A stretch of 64,000 nt of DNA from contig NZ_WIXI01000051.1 of assembly GCF_009617585.1 (NCBI RefSeq), positions 310,001-374,000 on the forward strand, given 5' to 3'. Below are positions 34,714-44,036 of this stretch, one piece after another. Every line of letters begins with the position of its first letter. Position 1 is the stretch's first letter. The notes below the pieces were generated by a model. It was not told the origin of the DNA, did no database searches, and saw nothing but the letters and a program-made list of their open reading frames with translations. Both the position numbers and the translations under genes were made by a program. Source of the DNA: Endobacterium cereale. GTDB taxonomy: Bacteria > Pseudomonadota > Alphaproteobacteria > Rhizobiales > Rhizobiaceae.

Positions 34714-35421
34714 TCAGGCCGTGCGACGTGCAGAAACCCGGCCGAGCGGATGCAGGGAATGTACGCTCAGTGGCGCGCCCGGCTCCTCTTCCACGAACAG
34801 GGCAAGGTTGGTCACCTCGACCGGATCTGTCAGGAGCGGCGTGAAATAGTTGCGCAGGGCCGTTTCGAAACGGCAAAGATCGGATTGCCCCAGCGGCCCG
34901 CTCAGGATCATATGGAAACGAAACTCGTCCATCACATAGGGATCGCCCCAGCGCAGCATATTGGCAAACTGACCGGCGGAAAGATTGCCGGGATCGGCGC
35001 GTTCCATCTCGTCATCCGGCATGGGCAGACGAAAACGCTCGAATTCGGTGACGACGGCTCCGGCGAGCAGATGCATGGCCTGCGACGGGATGACGGGCGC
35101 AAGAGCGAACTGCGTACCGATACGCACCACTTCCAGCTGCGGCAATGTGAAAGGGCGCTGCTTGCCGGCAAAGCGCATCAGGTCGCGCAGCAATTCCTGC
35201 TCGCTGGTTCCCGGTGCCAGTCGGAACGTCGGTCGCAGGCAGCCATGGAAACCCGAACGTCGCGGCAGTGCCGTGTTGAAGGCGATGTCATGCAGGCTCA
35301 GGCTTCGCAATGCCGGATGATCGAGGGTCGCGCCGGAAAATGGATGCCGACCCAGCCATTGGGCAGCGGCAAGCGTCAGCGGATCGTGCGCCGGTGGCGT
35401 AAAATTGATCGAATAGCGCAT
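34714..35421 (-). CDS. DUF1045 protein (2H phosphoesterase-like) with changed motifs
   Basis: A 235-residue protein of the DUF1045 family, which belongs to the 2H phosphoesterase superfamily and is often found with phosphonate genes. The N-terminus MRYSINFTPPAHDPLT matches the family. The two HXT motifs are altered: GFHGCLRPTF (His59, Cys61) and FRFHMILSGPL (His170, Ile172), so both hydroxyl residues are lost while both His are kept. No phosphonate genes are near. It is on the same strand as puuE with a 73-base gap and may be the first operon gene. Confidence 0.75.
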   Translation of the reverse strand: MRYSINFTPPAHDPLTLAAAQWLGRHPFSGATLDHPALRSLSLHDIAFNTALPRRSGFHGCLRPTFRLAPGTSEQELLRDLMRFAGKQRPFTLPQLEVVRIGTQFALAPVIPSQAMHLLAGAVVTEFERFRLPMPDDEMERADPGNLSAGQFANMLRWGDPYVMDEFRFHMILSGPLGQSDLCRFETALRNYFTPLLTDPVEVTNLALFVEEEPGAPLSVHSLHPLGRVSARRTA

Positions 35422-35524
35422 GCGTCATCATCCTGGATTGCGGTTGTTATTCACGCATTGCTCAAACATCCCCAACGACCGGGTTAGGTGATTTGCGTAA
35501 CAGGATGACGACGATTCGGGAGGG

Positions 35525-36700
35525 TTACACGGCCGCTCGCGCAACTGTGAGATGATTTTCTAATAAAAAGCTTTCCGGCACCGGCATAGGCCTTCCGGCG
35601 AGCGCCTCCAGCACGGCATCGGCCAGTTTGTGCGCCACACCAAAGCTGACCTTGAAACCACCCGCCAGCGCCAGAATGTGTTGGTGCTCCGGGTGGCGGC
35701 CGAGCATCGGATCGCGATCAATCGCCTTTGGCCGCAGCCCCGCCCAGCGTTCAACCACGGGCGCATCAGCCAGCATAGGCGACATGTCTCGGGCACGCGC
35801 GATCAGGGCATCAAGCTTGTCGTCCGTCGAAAACGGCGCGTCAAAATCCTCCTCGCTGGTGCTGCCGATGGCAACCGTGCCGCCCTCATGCGGTACGACG
35901 TAAAGCCCCTTCAGGAAGATGACGGGCAGATCGATATCCACATCGGCTTTCATGAGCGCCGACTGCCCCTTGACCGGCATGCCGAGCGACCGCGGCATCG
36001 GATGTCCAAGACTTTCGAGCAACGGAAACGCCTGATGCCCGTTCGCCACGATCGCATCGCCGAAAGCGATAATGCTGCCATCGGCAAGCACAGCCTCGCG
36101 TCCATTCAGCCCTACGACACCATTGTTCTCGATGATCCGCACATGTTTTGCCTGTTTCAGGGCCGCCGCCAGCGCCGCCCCAAAACGGCGCGGCGAGGCA
36201 CGCCCGGCCAGCGTGTCATGCACCACGCCGGCTTCACCGATCGAGGCATCCAGCCATTCGGGATGCGGCGTGGTTTCCAGCACGTGCCAATGGAATTTTC
36301 TGTCGCCGGCCAGCCACTGGCTTTCGGCATCCTGCGAATGACGACGGGCGATATCGGCCAGATGCGGTTTCGGCAGCGGGATCAACCGACCGCAGCGGCG
36401 ATAACCGCAGGAGACACCGGTCTCGGCTTCCAGCCGCGCCACTTCGTCTTCCAGCGCCACCAGCGCATCGAACTGGAACTGCTTTTTGTCGTTCCACTTA
36501 TCCGGTAGATGCGCCATCAGGGCGCCGACCAGACCATAGCTCGCCCCGTGCCCCAGAACACCTGCATCGACAAGGATCGTATCTATGCCGAGCCGCTCAG
36601 CCTTCACAGCCGCCCAAAGCCCCATGACACCGCCGCCGATGATCAACAACTCGGCAGACGATTGACCGAACGGCGCGGCCGGATTATCGGCTTTTCCCAT
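35525..36700 (-). CDS. FAD-dependent oxidoreductase (DAO/MnmC1-like)
   Basis: A 391-residue DadA/glycine-oxidase-type flavoprotein. The dinucleotide motif is ELLIIGGGVMGLWAAVKAER near residue 18, then GASYGLVGALMAHLP, and the C-terminal FAD segment HILALAGGFKVSFGVAHKLA. E. coli MnmC is a fusion of an MnmD methyltransferase with an FAD domain that removes carboxymethyl from tRNA cmnm5U34. Here the MnmD gene lies head to head, so this may be the separate FAD half. The ATGs of the two genes overlap within one CATG. Amino-acid oxidase is the alternative. Confidence 0.78.
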   Translation of the reverse strand: MGKADNPAAPFGQSSAELLIIGGGVMGLWAAVKAERLGIDTILVDAGVLGHGASYGLVGALMAHLPDKWNDKKQFQFDALVALEDEVARLEAETGVSCGYRRCGRLIPLPKPHLADIARRHSQDAESQWLAGDRKFHWHVLETTPHPEWLDASIGEAGVVHDTLAGRASPRRFGAALAAALKQAKHVRIIENNGVVGLNGREAVLADGSIIAFGDAIVANGHQAFPLLESLGHPMPRSLGMPVKGQSALMKADVDIDLPVIFLKGLYVVPHEGGTVAIGSTSEEDFDAPFSTDDKLDALIARARDMSPMLADAPVVERWAGLRPKAIDRDPMLGRHPEHQHILALAGGFKVSFGVAHKLADAVLEALAGRPMPVPESFLLENHLTVARAAV

Positions 36701-37412
36701 GACAGATCCCAATCAGATTTCTGAAGTGCAGTCCCTAGACTGGCGTGACGGCGACATGCCCTATTCGCCGCAGTTTGGCGACCATTTTTATTGCCAGACG
36801 GATGGCCGGCTGGAATGCAGCCATGTGTTTCTGGCCGGCAATGGCCTGCCGGACCGCTGGAAACCCGCTAAAAATTTCGCGATCGGCGAACTTGGCTTCG
36901 GAACCGGCCTGAATTTCTGCGAAACCTGGCGGCAATGGAAAGAGGTGCGGCAAGCAGGCGCAGTTTTGCATTTCACCTCGTTCGAGCTTTATCCGATGGA
37001 CCGCGCCTCGATCGACCGCGCGCTGGCGCATTGGCCGGAACTGGATATCGAACGTGCCGCGCTCACGGCGCTTTGGCCGGACAATCCGCAAGGCAGCGTG
37101 GAACTGCAGCTTGATGGACAGACCAAACTGACGGTCGTCTGCGGCGCGGCGCTGGACAACGTTGCTCGCCATGACACGCCATTCGACGCCTGGTTTCTCG
37201 ACGGATTTGCACCGTCGCGCAATCCCGACATGTGGTCGCCGGAACTCATGAGCGCGGTGTTCGACAAGACTGTCGATAATGGTTCATTCGCCACCTATGC
37301 TGCAGCCGGCTTCGTTCGGCGCAACCTGCAGGCCGCCGGTTTTGCGGTAGAGCGCCGACCGGGCTTCGCCGGCAAGCGCGAGATGTTGTGCGGGAAAAAG
37401 GAAAGGCCCTGA
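36699..37412 (+). CDS. mnmD: tRNA (5-methylaminomethyl-2-thiouridine)-methyltransferase MnmD
   Basis: SAM-dependent enzyme for the last methylation in mnm5s2U34 formation in tRNA wobble positions. The 237 residues match the N-terminal half of MnmC: LDWRDGDMPYSPQFGDHFYC, FLAGNGLPDRW, the SAM motif FAIGELGFGTGLNFCETW, and AWFLDGFAPSRNPDMWSPEL. The start codon at 36699 overlaps the start codon of the divergent FAD oxidoreductase gene. Confidence 0.92.
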   Translation: MTDPNQISEVQSLDWRDGDMPYSPQFGDHFYCQTDGRLECSHVFLAGNGLPDRWKPAKNFAIGELGFGTGLNFCETWRQWKEVRQAGAVLHFTSFELYPMDRASIDRALAHWPELDIERAALTALWPDNPQGSVELQLDGQTKLTVVCGAALDNVARHDTPFDAWFLDGFAPSRNPDMWSPELMSAVFDKTVDNGSFATYAAAGFVRRNLQAAGFAVERRPGFAGKREMLCGKKERP

Positions 37413-37453
37413 TCCGCAATATCAAGGCGTGAGAACGCAACAAGGAGTCGGCA

Positions 37454-37903
37454 ATGTCCGAGACGATTCTTCGCTACGTGCCTCAAGATCCATTCTGGCA
37501 GCCCAATGGCGCCGACGCGGAAAAAGCCGTCTCGTAGCTGAAGACGATTGCCCCTCAGGCGGATAGCGTCGAAGCGCTTTTTGAAGATGAGGTCGTTTTT
37601 TATAATCCGGGCGAAAACTGGTCAGGCATAGAATGCAACGCGTGCGGCGCCGATGCGGAGCCCTGGTGGAACGATGCCATGGACATCGCTTTTGCCGGCG
37701 GTTTTAAAAAGCTTGAAGTCAAGGCGCCATGTTGCGGAGCAAACACGTCGCTGAACGATCTTCGCTATGTCTGGCCGGCCGCGTTCGGGCGATTTGCCCT
37801 GGAAGCTCTAAACCCGGACAATTCGGATCCAACGGAAGAACAGGAACGGGAACTTTCCCACCGCCTTGGTGCGCCGTTGCGAAAGATCTTGGTGCGGCTT
37901 TAA
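37454..37903 (+). pseudogene. Zinc-ribbon-like protein gene interrupted by an in-frame TAG
   Basis: A frame of 150 codons begins at ATG 37454 with a good AAGGAG ribosome site and runs to 37903, with a single TAG at codon 28 (37535-37537). Both sides look coding: MSETILRYVPQDPFWQPNGA before, then ECNACGADAEPWW and APCCGANTSLNDLRYVWPA after. The two CxxC-type pairs suggest a zinc ribbon. The change needed to restore the frame is one base, for example CAG or TGG to TAG. Restart at ATG 37679 would lose the first Cys pair. This may be recent inactivation or a sequence error. Confidence 0.65.
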
Positions 37904-37926
37904 TTCACAGCCGGTTCCGTGGTGAA

Positions 37927-40900
37927 CTATCTTCCCGCAACATTTCCTATCACATCGCTGCCGAGCCACGCATTGATCTTCTGCTCCAGCATTTCCGGGC
38001 TGATCGGTTTGGACATGTAGTCGTCCATGCCGGCGGCGATGCACAGTTCCCGGTCGCTTTCCAGCGCATGCGCAGTCACGCCGATAATCGGCACATGGCC
38101 ACCCTGTTCGCCTTCGATTTCGCGGATTTTTCTGGTTGCCTGATGGCCGTTCATGACGGGCATGGACACGTCCATCAGAATGACGGACGGATCGCGTTCT
38201 CGCCATGTGTCGACAGCTTCGGCGCCATTCTTGACAATCAGGAATTCCAGCCCCGTCGATTGCAGGATCTGCGTGAAGACGATCTGGTTGACGTCATTGT
38301 CTTCCGCCACAAGCACATGCAGCAGAGGAGCCGCTTTTTCCCCGACAGCGGCAGCGGATGACGTCATCGCAGTGTGCGCAATCGGCTGCAGACGAGGTGG
38401 CGCGACAACGGCGGCTGTCTTCGCCGGCAGTCCATCCGTGTCGGCAGCCAGACGGCGGCGGGTGCGAACGCCGCGCACGACATCGACAATGGTACTGCGC
38501 AACAGGTTGGCACGCGCCGGCTTCATCAGATGCGCCTGCACGTTCATCGCCGCAAAGGCGCTGTCATCTCCGGCCATGTCCATCGAGGTGAGGAAAACGA
38601 TGGCAATGTCGGCAAAGCGACCGTCACCACGAATATGGGCGGCAACCTCCATGCCATTCATGTCCGGCATGTGGTAATCGAGGATAACGGCATCTATGAC
38701 GATGCCAAGCCGTGCCGCCTCGGCCAGAACCGCCAGACCTTCCGGTCCGCCCTCGGCCGCCACGGAGTCGAAGCCCCACATGCCAAGCTGTTCGGTCAGG
38801 ATGCGGCGATTGACGGGATTGTCGTCGATCACGAGGATTTTTGCGCCTTCGGTTGCAAGCGGCAGCGCCGGCGCATTGTTGCGCTCGCTGACCACCTCGA
38901 ACGGCATGCTGACGGTAAAGACCGAGCCACGCCCGACCTTGCTTTCGACCGCAATCGAACCACCGAACAGATTGACGAGACCGGCGGTGATGGCCAGGCC
39001 AAGACCCGTGCCTTCATGACGCCGCGTCGAGGACGTATCGACCTGCGAGAATTTTTCGAAAACGGTGCGCAGCTTGTCTTCCGGAATGCCGATACCGGTA
39101 TCCTCGATGCGGATCGCCAGCATCAACTGGTTCTCGGCCGTCGGCGTCGCCGAAAGCTCGATGAAGACATGGCCCTTTTCTGTGAATTTCACCGCATTGC
39201 CGACGAGATTGGTGACGATCTGGCGAAAACGTCCGGCGTCGCCCATCACCGTGTTGCGCACGGTCACATCACCGCGCACCAAAAGCTCGATATCCTTGTC
39301 GGCGGCAGATGACGACAGAAGCGTCGCAACATCCTCGATCGCCTCAACCGGATCGAAGGGCGCCTTGCGCAGTTTCATCTGGCCGGCATCGATCTTGGAG
39401 AAATCGAGGATGTCGTTGATGATGGTCAGCAGCGCGTTGCCGGATTTGACGATGATATCGATGAATGTCTTCTGGCGCGGATCGAGCTGCGACTTCGACA
39501 ACAGTTCCGCCATGCCGAGAACACCATTCATCGGCGTGCGGATTTCATGGCTCATGTTTGCCAGGAATTCCGACTTTGCGCGGTCGGCGGCCTCTGCCCG
39601 TTGCAGCAGGCGGGTCAGTTCCTGTTCGCGCAGCTTCATCTCGGTAATGTCGGTAAAGACGGCCAGCCAGTGATCGTCACCGGTCAGCTTGGCCTCGACC
39701 TGCACCCACCGCTTGCCGTCGATCAGGAATGTCAGCGCCACGGGCTTGCCAAGCTCGATACTGGTCTCCCAGCTGCGCAAGGCATCCATCGCCTGCTCAT
39801 GATTGCCGAAATCGCCGCGCTTCTGGCAGAAACGGAAAATGTCTCGCCAGGCGCAGCCTATTGCCGCGAGATCATCCGGCAAATCCAGCATGGCTGCCAG
39901 CGCATTGTTGGAGAATACGATGGTGCCATCATGCAGGATGAGCAGGCCCTGGCTCATGGCGCTGGTGGCATCGCGCATCAACGCGCCCTGCAACTCCAGC
40001 GCGGCACGCGCCTCGAGCACTTCCTCATCGCGCTTGCGCAACGCCGAAATGTCCATGTAGCTCAACAGCATCTTGCCGCCGGTCAGCGGCGTGCCGGAAA
40101 TGACGATAGTACGGCCATCCCGGCTTTTCACCTCGATCGGCGGGCCGTCCTTTTCTTCCGTCAGACGCTGGATCCGCTCGGCATAGATGTCATCGAAGGA
40201 TCGTGGATCTCCGGAATAAATGCCGTGGTCGTAATTGACCTTGAGGAAATCGCGATAGGGCCGGCCCTTGAGCTCAAACTGCTCGCCCGCATCCCAGAAA
40301 CCGTAAAAGGCCGAGTTGGCAAACTCGAAACGCAGATCACAGTCGAGAATGCCGATCCCGACCGGCGTGGCATCAAGGATCGTCTGCAGATCCCGATGCA
40401 TCTTCTCCGCCTTGTCCTGCGCCTGCCGGACCATGGTAATGTCGGTGCGCGAACAGACGAGATGGCGTTCGCCATCTGGTGAAATGATGCGGCGAAGACG
40501 GGTAATGACAGGAATGACATCGCCGTCCGGAAAGGTCACTTCCTCGACCTTGTCGATCGGTGTCCCGTCGCGCAGCACGCGGGTGTTCTCGTCGACAAAA
40601 CGCTGGCCGGCCGAAGGAAACATCTCGGCTTCCGTCTTGCCGAGGAAATCCTCGCGTTTGCCGCCGAGCATTTCCTCATAGGCGTCATTGGCAAAGCTCA
40701 GGCGACGCTCGGCATCGCGCAGGAATACGGGCACCGGCAGGTCTTCCAGCACGGCGCGGAAAAGCTCGCTCTGCTTGGCTTTTTCGCGAAGCTGGGTTTC
40801 CTGCTCCTTGAAATCGGTCACGTCGATGCGAAGCGCGATGACAAGACCGTTGTCGAGCCGCTTGTTGACGCTGCGAAGCCAGCGACCACCCGGCAAATGC

Positions 40901-41673
40901 TCGATGATATCGCTATGAGCCTCGCCAAAACGGCTTATGCGCGCGGCAATCCATGCATCGCGATCCGGGTTTTCGCGCTGCATTTCGTCCGGTGCGCGCT
41001 CGGACGCACGATCGTAGATGGCGCGCGACATGTCACCGATCGTCATGCCCACGGCAACATCGATGCCAAGCGGCGCATAGAACCGGGCGAACTGGGGATT
41101 GCAATAGATCAGCGTCTTGTCGTCGCTATAGTCATCCTCGCCGTAAATGCCGACACCGATATCCAGAAGATCAAGCGCGTCGTTGAGCAGCAGTTCCTGG
41201 AGCTCGGGCTGGGGTCGTTGATCCCCTTCAGCATTCACCGGGGCGGTTTCCCGTGCCGGAGCAACCTGCCCGACAACCTTGTCGGGCACCGGTACATCGC
41301 CCATGTCTTCGAGCACGCCATAGACATAGGCCCGGTCGTCTTCGGTCAGAAATCGTTCGATATGAATCTTGTGGCGGGTAAAACCTCTATCGTCGAGCGA
41401 TAGCGCCGTCTCATCACTGCCGAAGACCAGCGCCCTGCGCTCCTTCTCCTCGCAATCGAACGTGTCGAGACGTTCGGCAAGATCGAATGTGCGCTTGCCC
41501 TTGAAATCCTGACGCGAGAAGCCGAAGAGACGGGCATAGGCATCGTTGACCGCGACATAACGCAGAGCGCTGTCCTTGATGAAGGCAGGCGTGCGCAGAT
41601 CGTTGATCCGCTCGCAGGCCATGCCTAAAAGCTCGCTATCGCTTGTCAACCCGCCCTCGCTGACCGCGCGCAT
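37927..41673 (-). CDS. Hybrid sensor histidine kinase: about five PAS domains, HisKA, HATPase, two receivers
   Basis: A 1248-residue kinase without membrane segments, so cytosolic. PAS-type domains cover roughly 30-120, 160-290, 300-420, 430-560 and 570-690. The HisKA box FLANMSHEIRTPMNG has phospho-acceptor His709. The HATPase N box FRQIVTNLVGNAVKF, G1 EDTGIGIPEDK and G2 GTGLGLAI follow. Receiver 1 has Asp999 in DAVILDYHMPDMNG and receiver 2 has Asp1168 in VILMDVSMPVMNG; both keep their acceptor. No Hpt domain is present, so a separate phosphotransfer protein is needed. No regulator gene is adjacent. Confidence 0.93.
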   Translation of the reverse strand: MRAVSEGGLTSDSELLGMACERINDLRTPAFIKDSALRYVAVNDAYARLFGFSRQDFKGKRTFDLAERLDTFDCEEKERRALVFGSDETALSLDDRGFTRHKIHIERFLTEDDRAYVYGVLEDMGDVPVPDKVVGQVAPARETAPVNAEGDQRPQPELQELLLNDALDLLDIGVGIYGEDDYSDDKTLIYCNPQFARFYAPLGIDVAVGMTIGDMSRAIYDRASERAPDEMQRENPDRDAWIAARISRFGEAHSDIIEHLPGGRWLRSVNKRLDNGLVIALRIDVTDFKEQETQLREKAKQSELFRAVLEDLPVPVFLRDAERRLSFANDAYEEMLGGKREDFLGKTEAEMFPSAGQRFVDENTRVLRDGTPIDKVEEVTFPDGDVIPVITRLRRIISPDGERHLVCSRTDITMVRQAQDKAEKMHRDLQTILDATPVGIGILDCDLRFEFANSAFYGFWDAGEQFELKGRPYRDFLKVNYDHGIYSGDPRSFDDIYAERIQRLTEEKDGPPIEVKSRDGRTIVISGTPLTGGKMLLSYMDISALRKRDEEVLEARAALELQGALMRDATSAMSQGLLILHDGTIVFSNNALAAMLDLPDDLAAIGCAWRDIFRFCQKRGDFGNHEQAMDALRSWETSIELGKPVALTFLIDGKRWVQVEAKLTGDDHWLAVFTDITEMKLREQELTRLLQRAEAADRAKSEFLANMSHEIRTPMNGVLGMAELLSKSQLDPRQKTFIDIIVKSGNALLTIINDILDFSKIDAGQMKLRKAPFDPVEAIEDVATLLSSSAADKDIELLVRGDVTVRNTVMGDAGRFRQIVTNLVGNAVKFTEKGHVFIELSATPTAENQLMLAIRIEDTGIGIPEDKLRTVFEKFSQVDTSSTRRHEGTGLGLAITAGLVNLFGGSIAVESKVGRGSVFTVSMPFEVVSERNNAPALPLATEGAKILVIDDNPVNRRILTEQLGMWGFDSVAAEGGPEGLAVLAEAARLGIVIDAVILDYHMPDMNGMEVAAHIRGDGRFADIAIVFLTSMDMAGDDSAFAAMNVQAHLMKPARANLLRSTIVDVVRGVRTRRRLAADTDGLPAKTAAVVAPPRLQPIAHTAMTSSAAAVGEKAAPLLHVLVAEDNDVNQIVFTQILQSTGLEFLIVKNGAEAVDTWRERDPSVILMDVSMPVMNGHQATRKIREIEGEQGGHVPIIGVTAHALESDRELCIAAGMDDYMSKPISPEMLEQKINAWLGSDVIGNVAGR

Positions 41674-42107
41674 ACCCGCAACGCGTGATTCGACATATCA
41701 CCAGATCGCGGGATATCATCATGGGGATGGTTAACAATGGGTTGTCCTTGCGCACACAAATCAACAATCCTGACGAGCATCATTTTCGGATCTCGGCGTT
41801 AGAAAGCACGGACTGAAAAGCGCTTTCACATTGCCACTCTTGACTTTTTGCCGAAAAACAACCAAATGGCGGCAAGCTTTCACCTTCCGGCCGCCGCGTG
41901 AGCTGGCCCCGCGACGAATTTCTGCATTCGCGAAGAAGGAACAAGGCGCATAGATAGATCGCCCTCACGACGAGGGTTCAAGCGCTGGAAAGTATTTTCC
42001 AACTCACAAGTTCCCACTTCACGCGGGGTTCTTGACGCCTAAAGCAGCCGACCCGGCATGGTGCCGCGTTGGCATATGTGCTTTTGGCGCCCCGAAAGGT
42101 TTTTGAC
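41674..42107. other. Intergenic region and probable long leader of the helicase gene
   Basis: About 430 bases between divergent genes. No credible protein. The last 100 bases contain several short complementary segments (GGCAT...ATGCC-like and GGCGCC), which could fold in the helicase mRNA, as is common for cold-inducible DEAD-box genes. That is inference. Confidence 0.4.
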
Positions 42108-43886
42108 TTGACCAATTTCGAAACGCTTGGCGTCTCCAAGCAGATCGTCGAAACGCTGTCGCAGCTCGGTATCGAAACGCCTACGCCTATTCAGGAAAAG
42201 GCTATCCCGTTGCTGCTCGAAGGGCGCGACCTGATAGGCCTGGCACAGACCGGCACCGGCAAGACCGCCGCTTTCGGCCTGCCGCTGATCGAGCGCCTGC
42301 TGGCCGAAGACCGTCGTCCCGATAACCGCACGACGCGCTCGCTGATCCTTGCCCCGACCCGCGAACTGGTGAACCAGATCGCCGCAAACCTCAAAACCTT
42401 CATCAAGGGCCGTCCGCTCAAGATCAACCTCGTCGTCGGCGGCGTGTCGATCAACAGGCAGCAGCTGCAGCTGGAAAAGGGCACCGACATTCTGGTCGCC
42501 ACCCCCGGCCGCCTGCTCGATCTCGTCGCCCGTCGCGCCATCGGCCTGACCACCGTTCGCTTCCTCATTCTCGACGAAGCCGACCAGATGCTCGACCTCG
42601 GCTTCGTGCATGACCTGCGCAAGATTGCCAAGATCGTACCGAAGAAGCGCCAGACCATGCTGTTTTCGGCCACCATGCCGAAGGCAATCGCCGATCTGGC
42701 CTCCGAATTCCTGACCGACCCGGTCAAGGTCGAAGTGACGCCTCCGGGCAAGGCTGCCGACAAGGTCGAGCAGTATGTCCACTTCGTTGCCGGCAAGGGC
42801 GACAAGACGGAAATCCTGCGCAAAACGCTGCTCGAAAACCCGGACGGCCGTTCCATCGTTTTCATGCGCACCAAGCACACTGCCGAAAAGCTGATGAAGC
42901 ATTTCGACAATATCGGTTTCTCGGTCGCATCCATCCACGGCAACAAGAGCCAGGGCCAGCGCGAGCGCGCCCTGAAGGGTTTCCGTGACGGCGAAATCAA
43001 GACGCTGATCGCCACCGACGTTGCTGCCCGCGGCATCGACATCCCGGCCGTCAGCCATGTTTATAACTACGACCTGCCGGAAGTGCCGGACGCTTACGTG
43101 CACCGTATCGGTCGTACCGCCCGCGCCGGTCGCGACGGTATCGCAATCGCATTCTGCGCACCGGACGAAACCATGCTGCTGCGCGACATCGAAAAGCTGA
43201 TGGGCATCGAGATCGCCACCGCGTCTGGCGAACGCCCTGAAGCCATGATCCGTCCGGCTCGCGGCAACGGCAATGGCAACAACAAGCGTGGCGGCCAGTC
43301 CCAGGGTCGCGGCGGCCGTGGCAATGGCGGCGGCGAAGGCCGCAGCGCATCCGGCGAAGCGCGCAAGCCGCGCCGTGAACGTCCTGCCCGCAAGCCGTTC
43401 GGCGATGGCGCCAACGGTGAAGCCGGTGCGCGTTCGGAAGAACGCGGCGATCGCCCGCAGGCTGCACGCCCGCACGGTGATCGTCCGCAGGGCGGCCGTC
43501 CGGCCCGCCCGGCGCGTCGCAACGAGGATTTCCGCGGCCAGCGCCGCGAGGAAGCCGTTCCGCAGTCGCATGGTGACAACGACCTGAACTCGACCTCGGA
43601 TTTCCGTCCGAAGAAGCAGTTCGGCGGCCAGGACGGCGCCAATCGCAATGAAGGCCGTCCCGCCCGTAGCGAACACCGCAAGGGTGGAAACGGCAAGCCG
43701 GAACATGCAGCACACGGCGCGCATGAGCCAGGCGCACAGCGCAGCAACCACCGCGGTGGCCAGGGCCGTCCGCAGGGTGGACAGGGCGCAGGCCAGAAGC
43801 AGGGCGAAGCCCGCGGCCCGGTCAAGTTCGGCGGTGCCGGCAACACCGAAGGCGGCACGCAGGGTCGCAAGCGCCGTCCGGCGTAA
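42108..43886 (+). CDS. DEAD-box ATP-dependent RNA helicase, RhlE-like, TTG start
   Basis: A 592-residue RNA helicase for ribosome assembly or mRNA decay at low temperature. The conserved motifs are in order: Q motif (TPTPIQ), AQTGTGKT at 46-53, PTRELVNQI, TPGRLLD, DEAD at 156-159, SAT at 187-189, and HRIGRTARAGR. From about residue 385 a 200-residue tail is rich in Arg, Gly, Glu and Asn, a disordered RNA-binding tail that can drive condensates. The start is probably TTG 42108 with GAAAGG upstream; a TTG at 42069 is also in frame. A perfect terminator follows. Confidence 0.93.
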   Translation: MTNFETLGVSKQIVETLSQLGIETPTPIQEKAIPLLLEGRDLIGLAQTGTGKTAAFGLPLIERLLAEDRRPDNRTTRSLILAPTRELVNQIAANLKTFIKGRPLKINLVVGGVSINRQQLQLEKGTDILVATPGRLLDLVARRAIGLTTVRFLILDEADQMLDLGFVHDLRKIAKIVPKKRQTMLFSATMPKAIADLASEFLTDPVKVEVTPPGKAADKVEQYVHFVAGKGDKTEILRKTLLENPDGRSIVFMRTKHTAEKLMKHFDNIGFSVASIHGNKSQGQRERALKGFRDGEIKTLIATDVAARGIDIPAVSHVYNYDLPEVPDAYVHRIGRTARAGRDGIAIAFCAPDETMLLRDIEKLMGIEIATASGERPEAMIRPARGNGNGNNKRGGQSQGRGGRGNGGGEGRSASGEARKPRRERPARKPFGDGANGEAGARSEERGDRPQAARPHGDRPQGGRPARPARRNEDFRGQRREEAVPQSHGDNDLNSTSDFRPKKQFGGQDGANRNEGRPARSEHRKGGNGKPEHAAHGAHEPGAQRSNHRGGQGRPQGGQGAGQKQGEARGPVKFGGAGNTEGGTQGRKRRPA

Positions 43887-43909
43887 CGCCTGACATGCAT
43901 TGAACACAC

Positions 43910-43944
43910 AAACGGCCGGGCATCACAGCCCGGCCGTTTGCTTT
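43910..43944 (+). terminator. Rho-independent terminator of the helicase gene
   Basis: A perfect 12-bp stem (AAACGGCCGGGC at 43910-43921, GCCCGGCCGTTT at 43928-43939) with a 6-base loop, followed by GCTTTTA. Confidence 0.9.
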
Positions 43945-44036
43945 TAGGAGATGTTCAAGCCAATGCGAGATCGCGCTGGATGGTCAGGGCGATCAGGCGC
44001 CGACCCGCGAGACCTCACGGAAAATCCGACGAGTCT

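Noticed and set aside
43260..43880. Repetitive GC-rich sequence that looks like a repeat array
   Set aside because: It encodes the Arg/Gly-rich tail of the helicase with varied codons. There are no constant repeats with spacers, so it is not a CRISPR array or tandem repeat.
42039..43907. A 620-codon open frame on the minus strand opposite the DEAD-box helicase
   Set aside because: It is a mirror of the GC-rich helicase gene. The plus strand carries all helicase motifs in order and a terminator; the minus frame has low-complexity Ala/Arg/Thr sequence and no family motif.
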